DNA of 64,000 nucleotides from an uncultured Eubacteriales bacterium (GCA_934546935.1 CAKTEH010000006.1:62001-126000); one strand, 5' to 3'; shown: positions 26,743 through 35,712, counted from the first letter of the stretch. Numbers and translations are program-made. The notes: generated by a model from the sequence alone, not told the origin.

Positions 26743-27432
26743 TTACCGGATCTTACCGAAATCAGACCCGTCGTCGGACAGGCCCTCCTTGGCAAGCATG
26801 GTTTCCATCACCGAAATATCCGCGGAAATATCCATAGCCTCCTCGGAGAACATGGAATCCAGCATTTTCTCATACGCTGTGACAATAGAATCAAGGATAT
26901 CCTCGATTTTACGCATTGTGCCGGAGATATTGTCTCCTTCCACGCCCTGCTGGCCCATCCGGTCATAGGCCGCCAGCAATTTGATTGTGGTTGGGAGATA
27001 ATAATTGACAAATTTTTTTGCACGCGGCAGCTTCTGCGGGTTTGCCCGCACATGCGCGCAGATTTTGCCCGTCAGCTCGGTAAGCTTGAATATCCGCTCG
27101 CTGATCTTTTCATCCAGGATATTATCATTTAAACGGTTCATTTCACTGATCCCGCGTTCACCCTCAAGCAGGAAAGCGTCCAGCTCCGGGTTTCCCGACC
27201 CCTTCGGCGGTTCCGGCTCCGGTTCCGGCTCTTTCTCCGGTTCCACGGGATCGGGGATTTCTATAAGCTTCGGTTTCCAGATCAAGCTTGCTATAAAAAA
27301 GGCCGCAGCGGAAAGCAGCGCGCACAAAACCAGGTGGCCAAGCTTATACATAGGGTTTTTCCCAGCATAGACCGCCCAGGTAATCGCCGCAGCGTAAACC
27401 GGGAAAACCGACCGTTTTTTCTTTTTTGCCAT
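26743..27432 (-). CDS. xpaC: XpaC-like 5-bromo-4-chloroindolyl phosphate hydrolysis family protein
   Basis: The protein of about 229 residues starts with a basic tail, two membrane helices (about 10-60) and a Pro/Glu-rich linker (PEKEPEPEPEPPKG). A helical domain with YYLPTTIKLLAAYDRMGQQGVEG follows, the hallmark of XpaC. Despite the family name no hydrolase active site is established. The ATG at 27432 has GGAGGG eight bases upstream; a GTG two codons earlier is too close. First gene of the xpaC-telA-lemA-TPM operon. Confidence 0.85.
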   Translation of the reverse strand: MAKKKKRSVFPVYAAAITWAVYAGKNPMYKLGHLVLCALLSAAAFFIASLIWKPKLIEIPDPVEPEKEPEPEPEPPKGSGNPELDAFLLEGERGISEMNRLNDNILDEKISERIFKLTELTGKICAHVRANPQKLPRAKKFVNYYLPTTIKLLAAYDRMGQQGVEGDNISGTMRKIEDILDSIVTAYEKMLDSMFSEEAMDISADISVMETMLAKEGLSDDGSDFGKIR

Positions 27433-27507
27433 GCGCACGGCCCTCCTTTTGTCAAACCGGATTCCAGCAGGAAAATCCAGCTGGGAAACCGTTTTATTCC
27501 TTTATAT

Positions 27508-27536
27508 ATTTTACAGATATACGAAATAAATGTCAA
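27508..27536 (-). promoter_or_regulatory. Promoter of the xpaC-telA-lemA-TPM operon
   Basis: Minus-strand TTGACA (27536-27531, consensus) and TAAAAT (27513-27508), 17 bp apart. Leader about 70 nt. Confidence 0.8.
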
Positions 27537-27571
27537 GAAATATTGTTATATCCCGTCCTGCGGCGAAAAAT

Positions 27572-27607
27572 TTCCGGGCCCCGCAGGATCGCCCGCAGGG
27601 CCCGGAA
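27572..27607 (-). terminator. Terminator after plsY
   Basis: A 10-bp stem TTCCGGGCCC with 27598-27607 and a 16-nt loop, followed on the minus strand by an ATTTTT tract. It begins only 3 bases beyond the plsY stop. Confidence 0.7.
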
Positions 27608-27610
27608 GGC

Positions 27611-28219
27611 TTATTCCGGTTTTTTCCTTTTAAAGCTGAATTTGCGCTCTGTCCCTGCGCACAGCCGCGCAATATTGTCGCGGTGCAGCATAATCATCCA
27701 TGCTGACATGAACATCATGCAGATAATCATTTCCGTATCCCCGGAGCCAAAAAGGTATACGACAAAAGGGATCAGGCCCACGGCGATAATGGAACCAAGC
27801 GAAACATAGCGCGTAAGGATAACGATAACAAGGAAAAGCGTAAACAGCACGACCGTGATACGCCAGTCGATTACAGCCATGGCAGCCGCCGTAGTCAGGA
27901 TGCCCTTGCCGCCGCGGAAATTGAAAAACACCGGATAGGCATGCCCAAACAGCACAAAGATATAAGCGCACAGCTGCCCATCCTGCCCAAACAGCGCTTT
28001 CCCAATTAAAACTGCCAGTACACCCTTAAGCGCATCGCCAAGGACTACCAAAAGCGCTTTCCCACCCAAAACACGGAAAGCGTTGGTAGATCCGGCGTTG
28101 CCGGACCCGTGTTTGCGCAGGTCATCGCCTGTGAAAAGTTTTGTAAAGATAATGCCGAAATTCAGGCTCCCCAGAAGGTAAGCGATCGCCGCACAGGCGA
28201 GTATTTTCAGAAAATCCAT
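27611..28219 (-). CDS. plsY: Glycerol-3-phosphate acyltransferase PlsY
   Basis: A 202-residue integral membrane enzyme that acylates glycerol-3-phosphate with acyl-phosphate, the first step of phospholipid synthesis. The three family motifs are visible: an N-terminal YLLGSLNFGII with DLRKHGSGNAGSTNAFRV, the central FRGGKGILTTAAA, and the later loop near RYVSLGSI. Five or six helices. It follows der by 21 nt, the conserved DUF512-der-plsY order of Clostridia. Confidence 0.95.
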   Translation of the reverse strand: MDFLKILACAAIAYLLGSLNFGIIFTKLFTGDDLRKHGSGNAGSTNAFRVLGGKALLVVLGDALKGVLAVLIGKALFGQDGQLCAYIFVLFGHAYPVFFNFRGGKGILTTAAAMAVIDWRITVVLFTLFLVIVILTRYVSLGSIIAVGLIPFVVYLFGSGDTEMIICMMFMSAWMIMLHRDNIARLCAGTERKFSFKRKKPE

Positions 28220-28240
28220 AGGAAATTACCCAAACCTTAC

Positions 28241-29566
28241 TTATCTGTCATCATCGCGTTCGCGGATGGTCATGCGCACGGGCGTACCTTCCAGGCCATA
28301 GGCCGCGCGGATACAGTTTTCAATATAGCGTTTGTAAGAGAAATGGAACAGTTCCGCATCGTTGCAGAACAGAACAAAATGCGGCGGCTGCACGCCAACC
28401 TGCGTCATATAATAGACCTTCAGGCGGCGGCCCCGGTCGGTCGGCGGCTGCACGCGAATAACCGCATCGCGCAGCACCTCATTAAGCGCACCGGTGGTAA
28501 TACGCAGGCGGCTTGCCTCATATACGGCGTTGATCTGTTCAAAAAGGCGTTCAACACGTTGCCCAGTCTTTGCAGAAATGAAAAGGACCGGCGCATAACT
28601 CATGTATGCAAGCTGCGTGCGCACCTTTTCCTCAAACTTCTGCATGGTCTTATCGTCTTTTTCGATCAGATCCCACTTATTGATGACAATGATCGCCGCT
28701 TTTCCCTTTTCATGCGCAAGGCCTGCGATCTTGGTGTCCTGCTCGGTCACGCCGTCGGCTGCATCGATCATAATCAGGCATACGTCCGAGCGCTCAATTG
28801 CCATCAGCCCGCGGATTACACTGTAGCGTTCGATATCCTCGCCCACACGCGCCTTGCGGCGCATACCGGCGGTATCGATGATGGCATATTTCCCATATTC
28901 ATTTTCAAACTGCGTGTCAATCGCGTCGCGGGTTGTCCCGGCGACAGGGCTGACAATAACGCGGTTTTCGCCAAGGATGCGGTTGACAAGCGAGCTTTTC
29001 CCCGCATTCGGCTTGCCGATCACGGCGACGCGGATGCGGCCGGTTTCCTCCTCTTCCCCATCATCCGGCGGGAACCACTGCACGCATTCGTCAAGCAGGT
29101 CGCCGGTACCGTGCCCATGCAGGGCGGAAAGGGCAATAGGATCGCCGAAGCCCAAGGAATAGAACTCGTAAAATTCCGCAGGCGGATCCCCTACGGAGTC
29201 AATTTTATTGACGCACAGCACTACCGGCTTGCCGCAGCGCTGCAGCATCGCGCCGACGTCCTCATCGGCGGCGGTTACGCCCGTGGAAACATCGGTAATA
29301 AAGATAATCACGTCCGCGCTTTCGATGGCAAGGTTCGCCTGGTCGCGCATAAAGCGCAGCATTTCGTCGTCCGTATGCGGCTCGATGCCGCCGGTATCGA
29401 CGATATTAAAATCGCGGCCGTGCCAACGGCATCCGGCATAAATGCGGTCGCGCGTAACGCCAGGCTGGTCGTCCACAATCGAAAGCTTATACCCCGCCAG
29501 GCGGTTGAACAACAGGCTTTTGCCTACGTTCGGGCGGCCAACAATGGCTACCAGCGGTTTTGACAT
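28241..29566 (-). CDS. der: Ribosome biogenesis GTPase Der (EngA)
   Basis: A 441-residue protein with two tandem G domains. Domain 1 has GRPNVGKSLLFN, DTGG and NKID; domain 2 has GKPNAGKSSLVN, DTAGM and NKWD. A C-terminal KH-like domain ends in RPPTDRGRRLKVYYMTQV-type sequence. It assists 50S subunit maturation. The GAGGAAG ribosome site sits before the ATG, 12 nt after the DUF512 gene. Confidence 0.97.
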   Translation of the reverse strand: MSKPLVAIVGRPNVGKSLLFNRLAGYKLSIVDDQPGVTRDRIYAGCRWHGRDFNIVDTGGIEPHTDDEMLRFMRDQANLAIESADVIIFITDVSTGVTAADEDVGAMLQRCGKPVVLCVNKIDSVGDPPAEFYEFYSLGFGDPIALSALHGHGTGDLLDECVQWFPPDDGEEEETGRIRVAVIGKPNAGKSSLVNRILGENRVIVSPVAGTTRDAIDTQFENEYGKYAIIDTAGMRRKARVGEDIERYSVIRGLMAIERSDVCLIMIDAADGVTEQDTKIAGLAHEKGKAAIIVINKWDLIEKDDKTMQKFEEKVRTQLAYMSYAPVLFISAKTGQRVERLFEQINAVYEASRLRITTGALNEVLRDAVIRVQPPTDRGRRLKVYYMTQVGVQPPHFVLFCNDAELFHFSYKRYIENCIRAAYGLEGTPVRMTIRERDDDR

Positions 29567-29578
29567 AGACTCTTCCTC

Positions 29579-30883
29579 TCAATTTTCAAATATCGCGGCG
29601 CACAGGTCAGCCCCGCGCGGCCCGGTAATCTCAACCGGCACGCCAAGCGCCTCCGACAGCTCGGAAACCGTCATGTCGTCAAGGAATACCTCCTCGCCGT
29701 AGCGCAGCATACACGACGGGATGAGCAGGCGCTCGCCCAATTCACGGCCTTTCAGGCCCGCAAGCAGGTCCCGGCCGGTCAGCAGGCCTGCAACGGTAAC
29801 GCCATGGCCAAAGAATTCGTTTTCCAGGACATATACCCCATGCGCTTTACTTCCTATATTATCGCACTTTGCAAGCAGCAGGTCAACCATCTGGCGGATA
29901 AATTCCCCGGCCGCAACGCCTGTTGCGATGGAAAACGGGCGAAAATCCCGCTTTCGGTTTTCCCGCGCGGCCTGCCCGACCTCCTCGCGCAGGGAAGCCA
30001 TCATCCCAACCCCGTTTTCAATCTGCGGGAAATCTTCATAGTATTCCACATCCGGGATCGGACGGCCCGCCTTGAGGAACAGCTCGTCGGCGCAGTAAGC
30101 GATCCGGGTGCCGTACTTTTCCAGGCAGTCCCGGCCAATTTCTTCGGCAATATCGATCGTTTCCGCCGCTTTTTCCGGAGAGACCGGTTCCAACGGATAA
30201 AGCCCCTCGCGGTATTTTGTCAGTCCCACCGGCACCACCGATATGCTCGGCACCGCCGGATACAGCGCAGCAAGGTCCAAAAGCGTACGGCGCAGGTTTT
30301 CCCCATCGTTAAGGCCCGGGCACAGTACGATCTGGCAGTTCATCGAGATACGCGCGCGCGCCAACCGCTGCATAGTCGCGTAACATGCGCCGGCCTTTGG
30401 ATTGCGCAGCATACGCACGCGCAGCTCCGGCTGCGTTGCATGCACGCTGATATTGACCGGGCTGATCCGCATCTCGCAGATGCGCGCCAAATCGCGTTCG
30501 GTGAGGTTGGTCAGGGTGATATAATTGCCAAGAAGGAAAGACATACGCAGATCATCGTCTTTGAAATACAGCGTTTCGCGCATACCCGGCGGCATCTGGT
30601 CGATAAAACAGAAAACACAATGATTTGCACAGTGCCGGGGCTTATCCATAAGGAATTCCTCAAACTGGACGCCCAGTTCCTCGCCTTCCTCTTTATACAC
30701 GCGCAGTGTCTTTTCCTTCCCCGAGGCTTTGCGCACACGCAGCTTCAGACGCGGGTCATAGGCATAATAGCGAAGATCAAGGATATCGGAAATCTCATGC
30801 CCGTCAATGGACAGGATCTCGTCCCCCGGCTCAAGCCGGATTCGCGCGGCCGGGCTGCCCTCGTCGATTTTCATGATTTTCAT
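29579..30883 (-). CDS. PDZ-radical SAM-DUF512 protein
   Basis: The 434-residue protein begins with a PDZ-like domain (about 5-70, PGDEILSIDGHEI). A radical SAM core follows with the cluster motif CANHCVFC (C-x3-C-x2-C) and FIDQMPPGM, and then the DUF512 region with CPGLNDGENLRRTL and a C-terminal VEITGPRGADLC. The reaction is unknown. The gene precedes der in most Clostridia, which hints at a link to ribosome or translation, but that is inference. GGGAGA precedes the ATG. Confidence 0.92.
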   Translation of the reverse strand: MKIMKIDEGSPAARIRLEPGDEILSIDGHEISDILDLRYYAYDPRLKLRVRKASGKEKTLRVYKEEGEELGVQFEEFLMDKPRHCANHCVFCFIDQMPPGMRETLYFKDDDLRMSFLLGNYITLTNLTERDLARICEMRISPVNISVHATQPELRVRMLRNPKAGACYATMQRLARARISMNCQIVLCPGLNDGENLRRTLLDLAALYPAVPSISVVPVGLTKYREGLYPLEPVSPEKAAETIDIAEEIGRDCLEKYGTRIAYCADELFLKAGRPIPDVEYYEDFPQIENGVGMMASLREEVGQAARENRKRDFRPFSIATGVAAGEFIRQMVDLLLAKCDNIGSKAHGVYVLENEFFGHGVTVAGLLTGRDLLAGLKGRELGERLLIPSCMLRYGEEVFLDDMTVSELSEALGVPVEITGPRGADLCAAIFEN

Positions 30884-30908
30884 AATCTAATCTCCCGCCT
30901 CCGGCGAA

Positions 30909-30944
30909 AAAAATTCGGCGATTTCAAAAAATCGCCGAATTTTT
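30909..30944 (-). terminator. Terminator after rpmF (bidirectional stem)
   Basis: A 16-bp perfect stem AAAAATTCGGCGATTT with 30929-30944 and a 4-nt loop, between rpmF and the DUF512 gene. A- and T-runs flank both sides. Confidence 0.85.
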
Positions 30945-31043
30945 CCACATTTTCGGATTCTGTACGAAGCGGCCCGCTTGTCGGACCCGCAACAGGCCGC
31001 TGCACTTTCAGGAAGGCATTGGCCGCCCTGTGCGAAAAGAAGC

Positions 31044-31235
31044 TTACTTCTCTTCCGCTGCCATCTTTACTACTTCGCGTCCGTTGTAGTAACCGCAGGC
31101 TTTGCACATTCTGTGGGACAAGACTGCCTGTCCGCAGTTGGGGCACTTTACAAGACCCGGCATGTCGAGCTTCCAATGCGAAGAACGACGCTTGTCTCTT
31201 CTGGTGCTGGATACTCTTCTTTTGGGTTCGGCCAT
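31044..31235 (-). CDS. rpmF: 50S ribosomal protein L32
   Basis: The 63-residue protein reads [21 protein letters not shown] at the start, typical L32, with a zinc knuckle [17 protein letters not shown] (four Cys, the zinc-binding C+ form). The ATG at 31235 has AAGGAGGTG upstream; the frame extends further but without homology. It follows the DUF177 gene, the conserved yceD-rpmF pair. Confidence 0.97.
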   Translation of the reverse strand: MAEPKRRVSSTRRDKRRSSHWKLDMPGLVKCPNCGQAVLSHRMCKACGYYNGREVVKMAAEEK

Positions 31236-31297
31236 TTCAGACACCTCCTTAGGTTCATCATAAAAAGCGCTTTTATATGATATCGAAAACTCGATGA

Positions 31298-31807
31298 TCA
31301 ATCCTGATCCTTTAATAAATCCGCAAGCGCGGCAAAGCGTTCATCCGGCTCTGGGCCGCAGCTGCAGGGGCCTTTGTTCAGGTCACAGCCGCAGCGGGGG
31401 CAAAGCCCCAGACAGTCCGGCGAACACAGATAACTTATCTGCGCGTTAAAAATTACAGCCTCACGCGCCACCTCGTCGAGATCGACTGTATCAGGTTGCG
31501 GCAGCACAAGAGTCTGCTCGTCGAATTCCTCTTCGTTTTCCACACGGTCGACAAGCACACGCGTAAATTCCAACTTCTGTTCCAGCGTAAGCGGTTTCAA
31601 GCAGCGGGCGCATGCAGTATGCACAGTATAGGAAAGGCACATGTGCAGAAGGAAAAGATCTGCGCGGTGTTCGGCAAAGCCGGAAACTAACACGCCGCCG
31701 GGGATCGGACGCTCCCCAAAAAGCATAAGATCCGAAAGATCCAGGCTGTACTCGTAAGGGATTTTCGAGCCGGAAAGCTCCCGAATCGGCAAAATATTCA
31801 GCTTCAT
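31298..31807 (-). CDS. DUF177 (YceD) family protein
   Basis: A 169-residue protein with the YceD domain: acidic start [13 protein letters not shown], a central [16 protein letters not shown] and a C-terminal cysteine set [23 protein letters not shown] that probably binds zinc. In bacteria it sits before rpmF and is implicated in 23S rRNA or large-subunit accumulation. ATG at 31807 with GAGGTG upstream is preferred to a TTG five codons earlier. Confidence 0.9.
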   Translation of the reverse strand: MKLNILPIRELSGSKIPYEYSLDLSDLMLFGERPIPGGVLVSGFAEHRADLFLLHMCLSYTVHTACARCLKPLTLEQKLEFTRVLVDRVENEEEFDEQTLVLPQPDTVDLDEVAREAVIFNAQISYLCSPDCLGLCPRCGCDLNKGPCSCGPEPDERFAALADLLKDQD

Positions 31808-31836
31808 TTCGACACCTCGCAAAATGACACTTTCGT

Positions 31837-31865
31837 ATTATAACAAACGCATCCTGGTTTGTCAA
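31837..31865 (-). promoter_or_regulatory. Strong promoter of the DUF177-rpmF unit
   Basis: Minus-strand consensus TTGACA (31865-31860) and TATAAT (31842-31837), 17 bp apart, starting transcription about 25 nt before the DUF177 gene. Confidence 0.88.
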
Positions 31866-31914
31866 TCCGGAAAAGGGCGGCTTTTTTCAAAAGTTTCCCG
31901 TTTTTCATCTTCTT

Positions 31915-32748
31915 TTACAGTCTAAGTTTCACAAAAATCCAGGGGCAGCCAAGCATGGCCGCCAGCGCCACCGCGAAATAACGTATAAACGCAAAAACCA
32001 CGGTCTCGGGCAGGAAAAGCTTCGGCAGCAGGTATACCGCCGCGACAACGGCTATCCCGATAAAAAACCGGGCCGCAAGGCGCGCGCGCGGCTTATCGGT
32101 GGTAAACCCGACAAAGCGGTGTTCCGCACGCACGGCAACAGCCGCGCCGCAGGCAAGCCCCGCGCTTTTGACCATATCCGCCTGCCCGCATATCAGCGCG
32201 GCGGCAAGGGCGGCAAGCGCAATAAAAGCAAATGCCACGTGCTTGTCATATATATTATAGTAAGAAAGCCTCGAAAGCGCGAAGGAAATCCCGGCGCCAA
32301 GCGCCGCCCCGGCAAGTATATCGCTTGGCCAGTGCACGCCCAGATAAAGCCGGGAAAGCCCTACAAGTGAAATGACTGCTGCGGCTACTACAGCCAGCCA
32401 CCGTTTGCGGAAGGCGCATGCCAGCGCTGTATAAACTGCCGCTGTATTCTGCGTATGTCCCGAAGGGAAAGATGATCCGGTCGCCGTTTCTATGCGCAGC
32501 GAACGGATCCCGTCCGCGCCGATAGGCCGGGGGCGCATGAAAATGGCTTTTAATGCATTATTGAAAAAAAGCGAGGCCATTATACTCAGCGCCATCGCTT
32601 CGCCGTGTTCCTTGGACACCGTCCAGTAGACCACGCACACAGGCACAAGCAGCAGAAAGGATTCCCCAAGCATCGTCACCGCCTGCGCGGCCGTGTCCAG
32701 CCAGTCGGGTGTAAAAGACTGTATTGCGCGCAAAAGTTCAAGTTCCAT
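31915..32748 (-). CDS. PAP2 superfamily membrane phosphatase
   Basis: A 277-residue membrane protein with the three acid-phosphatase motifs: KAIFMRPRP (K-x6-RP), SSFPSGHTQN (PSGH) and SRLYLGVHWPSD (SR-x5-H-x3-D). Six or more helices plus a C-terminal hydrophobic extension of about 100 residues. It probably dephosphorylates a lipid phosphate or undecaprenyl pyrophosphate. The ATG at 32748 gives the family-like start MELELLRAIQSF; the frame is open further upstream but lacks a ribosome site. The ribosome site itself is poor (AGGACAGG, long spacer). Confidence 0.87.
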   Translation of the reverse strand: MELELLRAIQSFTPDWLDTAAQAVTMLGESFLLLVPVCVVYWTVSKEHGEAMALSIMASLFFNNALKAIFMRPRPIGADGIRSLRIETATGSSFPSGHTQNTAAVYTALACAFRKRWLAVVAAAVISLVGLSRLYLGVHWPSDILAGAALGAGISFALSRLSYYNIYDKHVAFAFIALAALAAALICGQADMVKSAGLACGAAVAVRAEHRFVGFTTDKPRARLAARFFIGIAVVAAVYLLPKLFLPETVVFAFIRYFAVALAAMLGCPWIFVKLRL

Positions 32749-32897
32749 ATATTTTTTAACCTGTCCTGGTTTCGGTATGGGTTGTACGTTTACAGTATAC
32801 CAGAATCTTCTGAAATAATAAAGACGGCGCTTGTCTTTTTCAAATTCCGGCACAGCCGCCGGCGTATGCTGCGGCAAAAATTGCGCCGATATTCAAA

Positions 32898-32926
32898 TTG
32901 TACTCCATCATTCGACATGATATAAT
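32898..32926 (+). promoter_or_regulatory. Promoter of the MATE exporter gene
   Basis: TTGTAC (32898-32903) and consensus TATAAT (32921-32926), 17 bp apart. The start near 32933 excludes the TTG at 32935 as the initiation codon and supports the one at 32959. Confidence 0.75.
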
Positions 32927-32958
32927 AGTTTTATTTGAAACAGACTGGAGTGAACGGA

Positions 32959-34395
32959 TTGGAACTGAAGAAAAGAAAAAAACTCGATATCCTCGACGAA
33001 GCGTCCCCGCCCCTACGCAATATCATCTGGCTGGCATGGCCGATTTTCCTGGAAAATGTGCTGTCTACGCTCGTCTCCTATGCCGACACGGCTATGGTCG
33101 GTACAATCGGACGCCACGCCACCGCCGCCGTATCCATCAGCAATTCTGTCGTCTTCCTCTTAAACGGCATCATGATGGCGCTGGGCGTCGGCATCACAGC
33201 CCTGATTTCCCAAAGTACCGGCGCGGGCGACCATGAACTGACCAAAAAGCTGACACGCCATGCGCTGCTGATCCTTGTCTATCTTGGGCTCCCGATCACA
33301 GTCCTGCTTGGCGCGTTACACCGGCTGATCCCGCTATGGATGGGCGCAGGGGAAGATATTCTGGATCTGGCTGCATCCTATAATCTGATCGTTTCCTTCG
33401 GCCGTTTTTTCATGATCGCGTCCATGCTGATCTTTTCTGCTATGCGTGGCTGCGGCGACACGAAAACGCCGCTTCGCATCAATATCATCGTCAACCTTAT
33501 CAATGTTGTGGGCAACTTCTTTTTAATCTATCCGACACGGGACATCTCTGTTTTCGGCCTGTTTTCCTTCCGGATGCCCGGCGCAGGCTGGGGCGTTGAC
33601 GGCGCGGCAGCGGCCACAGCCATATCCATGGCTTACGGCGGCGTCCGGGCAATCCTCATCCTGTTCCATAAAAAGGATTCGCCTATGCATATCCCTCTGC
33701 GCGGGGATTACCGGCTTGATCTTCCGCTGGTACTGCGCATCTTCAAAATCAGTATTCCCGCCATGGCCGAACGCGTATGCATGTCCGGCGCAAACGTCGT
33801 TATCAGCCGCGCCATCGCAAGCCTCGGTACCGTGGCCATCGCCGCCAACACCGTCTATGTCACCGCCGAATCCATTGCCTTTATGCCGGGTTTTGCCTTT
33901 GCCGCGGCGGCAACCACACTGGTCGGGCAATCCCTCGGCGCGCGCAAACCGGACCTGGCTGAGCGTTATATGCGCGCCTGCGTCCTGACCTCCATTGTTG
34001 TGATGACCTGTGCAGGCGCAGGGCTGTTTTTCTTTGGAAAGTATATTGTACTGCTGTTTTCTCAGGACGCCGAAGTCCTGGATCTGGCTTCCCGGTGCCT
34101 GCGCATCGCCGCGCTCCTGCAGCCGGCGCAGACGGGGGCAATGGTATACGCAGGCGGCCTGCGCGGGGCGGGCGACACACTCTGGCCGATGCTCATCACG
34201 GCCTCCGGCATGTGGCTTTTCCGCGCTCTGCTCGGCGCCGTTGTATGCATCACAATCCTCGGCTATGGGCTGCCTGCCGCCGTAGGCTGCATGGTCCTGG
34301 ACAGTTATGTTCGCATCGGCCTGTTCTATCTGCGCGTGCGGGCCGGGAAATGGAAAAATACTGCCGAAAAGGAAACCGTACAGATGCAGCCCTAG
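32959..34395 (+). CDS. MATE family efflux transporter
   Basis: A 478-residue protein with 12 membrane helices in two repeats of six. The first repeat opens IIWLAWPIFLENVLSTLVSYADTAMVG and the second around ISIPAMAERVCMSGANVVIS. It exports cationic or organic compounds using a sodium or proton gradient; substrate is not predictable. The TTG at 32959 is chosen because GGAG lies eight bases upstream and the promoter leaves only a 26-nt leader. It converges with the next gene, 5 bases apart. Confidence 0.92.
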   Translation: MELKKRKKLDILDEASPPLRNIIWLAWPIFLENVLSTLVSYADTAMVGTIGRHATAAVSISNSVVFLLNGIMMALGVGITALISQSTGAGDHELTKKLTRHALLILVYLGLPITVLLGALHRLIPLWMGAGEDILDLAASYNLIVSFGRFFMIASMLIFSAMRGCGDTKTPLRINIIVNLINVVGNFFLIYPTRDISVFGLFSFRMPGAGWGVDGAAAATAISMAYGGVRAILILFHKKDSPMHIPLRGDYRLDLPLVLRIFKISIPAMAERVCMSGANVVISRAIASLGTVAIAANTVYVTAESIAFMPGFAFAAAATTLVGQSLGARKPDLAERYMRACVLTSIVVMTCAGAGLFFFGKYIVLLFSQDAEVLDLASRCLRIAALLQPAQTGAMVYAGGLRGAGDTLWPMLITASGMWLFRALLGAVVCITILGYGLPAAVGCMVLDSYVRIGLFYLRVRAGKWKNTAEKETVQMQP

Positions 34396-34400
34396 CGTAC

Positions 34401-34961
34401 TCAGCGCAGGAAATGCAGCTTTGGACGGATACGCACACAGTACAGCCGCGAAAGTGGCGTAAGTGCGCGGTCATAAAGCAGCATGCAGGCAATAAGCAGC
34501 ACAAAAAACACAAGATTTGCAATCCTTCCCTCTGAAGCAAAGGATTCCACAACCGTGTCCAACCGCAATATCAGGCAAAGGAAAGCATACATCGCACCGG
34601 CCGAGACTAAGAATACCGATGTTTTTGCAAACAGGCGAAGGAAACCATTTTTCAGCCGTTCCAGCACGGGCTTCAGCAGCGGGTACCAACCGAGAAACAC
34701 ATAAAAAAATGCGGCTTCCCGGTCGGCGGACAGCGCAATCGCCAGCAGCGCCGTTGCACCCCAACACAGCCATCCCCAGCGCGGGCCGCACTCCTGCCGC
34801 GCCGGTATCAGCACAAGCCCCGCTGCCAGCGGCGTGCAATAAGCCGCCGCTGGGATCAGCCCGCCGGCAAGCAGCGCCGTTGTGCCCAACCCGGCCAGAA
34901 CCGCGCACAGCGCAAGTTTCGTACTGTATTTCCGGCCGCCCTTTCCAGGATTCCCCGCCAT
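34401..34961 (-). CDS. Hypothetical multi-spanning membrane protein
   Basis: A 186-residue protein with five or six hydrophobic helices and a short basic N-terminus (MAGNPGKGGRKYSTK). GGLIPAAAYCTPLAAGLVLIP and FYVFLGWYPLLKPVLERL are its most distinctive stretches; similar predicted membrane proteins occur in Clostridia without a name. No transporter or enzyme motif is visible. It has a good ribosome site (GGAAGAG). Convergent with the MATE gene, no terminator between. Confidence 0.72.
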   Translation of the reverse strand: MAGNPGKGGRKYSTKLALCAVLAGLGTTALLAGGLIPAAAYCTPLAAGLVLIPARQECGPRWGWLCWGATALLAIALSADREAAFFYVFLGWYPLLKPVLERLKNGFLRLFAKTSVFLVSAGAMYAFLCLILRLDTVVESFASEGRIANLVFFVLLIACMLLYDRALTPLSRLYCVRIRPKLHFLR

Positions 34962-35063
34962 GCTATCTCTTCCTTTTCCGAAATGTATATTTTATTTACT
35001 GCCCGGCGCAGGTTCCGCCATTAGAATTTTCCTGCGCAGAGCGACGGCGGACGGCGCCCGCCG

Positions 35064-35507
35064 TCATACACGATGGATAACGCCGCAGGCAAGCTTCTCC
35101 CCCGAGTTCCCGGACGGTTGTGTATGGAAATCATCCGGCTCACTGTGAATTACAAGCGTCCGGCCCAGGATGCTGCGCACAGAAAACCGGTCAGTCAGCG
35201 CCTCAGCCTCGGCTACCCCATGACAGGAAAGAAGAGGCGGAAGGTCACCCGCATGCTGCGGATGCGGCACAAACCCGGGATTATAATGGCCTCCTGTCGC
35301 CGGAAAGCCGCTACCTGCGCAGCTGCCGCCTTCGTGGATATGCAACGCAAAAAAACCGGAAGCAGATTCGGGCAGGCCCGCTACATGGATGCGGATCAAA
35401 ACGCCGTCGCGGCGTTGGTAAAACTGCGCGCCGCCCCGAAGGCCAGGGGCATCCGCCCCACCCTGAAGCCTGGCCACGGCATCCGGCCGCTGCAATGGAA
35501 AAACCAT
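35064..35507 (-). CDS. Cu/Zn superoxide dismutase family protein
   Basis: The 147-residue protein has the metal ligands of Cu/Zn SOD: HIHEGGSC, GGHYNP, a shortened HPQHAGDLPP loop, VIHSEPDDF, and the disulphide Cys of the ACGVI end. The residue aligned with the active-site Arg is Lys (GNSGEKLACGV). The ATG at 35507 has GGGGGTGA upstream; no signal peptide is seen, so the protein would be cytoplasmic, unlike most bacterial SodC. It stands between a membrane protein and tRNA-Gln. An SOD role is likely but not proven. Confidence 0.85.
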   Translation of the reverse strand: MVFPLQRPDAVARLQGGADAPGLRGGAQFYQRRDGVLIRIHVAGLPESASGFFALHIHEGGSCAGSGFPATGGHYNPGFVPHPQHAGDLPPLLSCHGVAEAEALTDRFSVRSILGRTLVIHSEPDDFHTQPSGNSGEKLACGVIHRV

Positions 35508-35562
35508 ATTAATCACCCCCGCCCCAGCGTATGCACAAGCGGCCCGTTTTGTGCAGGACAAG

Positions 35563-35596
35563 AAAATCCCCGCATCCTGGCAGGATACGGGGATTT
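35563..35596 (-). terminator. Terminator of the tRNA-Gln transcript
   Basis: Stem with ATCCCCG and CGGGGAT plus an ATCC/GGAT upper part separated by one mismatch, T-run on the minus strand. Directly 3' to the tRNA. Confidence 0.8.
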
Positions 35597-35597
35597 T

Positions 35598-35671
35598 TGG
35601 CTGCGTGACTAGGATTCGAACCCAGACAAACTGATCCAGAGTCAGTTGTGCTACCCTTACACAATCACGCA
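35598..35671 (-). tRNA. tRNA-Gln (anticodon CTG)
   Basis: A 74-nt tRNA with encoded CCA, acceptor TGCGTGA/TCACGCA with the U1-A72 pair normal for tRNA-Gln. The anticodon arm ACTGACTCTGGATCAGT carries CTG, which reads CAG only. The T arm GGGTTCGAATCC is standard. Confidence 0.96.
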
Positions 35672-35683
35672 ATGGCAGAGAGT

Positions 35684-35712
35684 ATTATACGTTGGCTTCG
35701 TCATTTTGTCAA
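35684..35712 (-). promoter_or_regulatory. Promoter of tRNA-Gln
   Basis: Minus-strand consensus TTGACA (35712-35707) and TATAAT (35689-35684), 17 bp apart, about 12 bp from the tRNA 5' end. Confidence 0.88.

Noticed and set aside
28109..29563. 484-codon plus-strand frame over der
   Set aside because: Antisense shadow of der, which has both intact GTPase domains.
29804..31252. 482-codon plus-strand frame across DUF512 gene and rpmF
   Set aside because: Crosses a terminator and covers two conserved opposite-strand genes; composition of a shadow frame.
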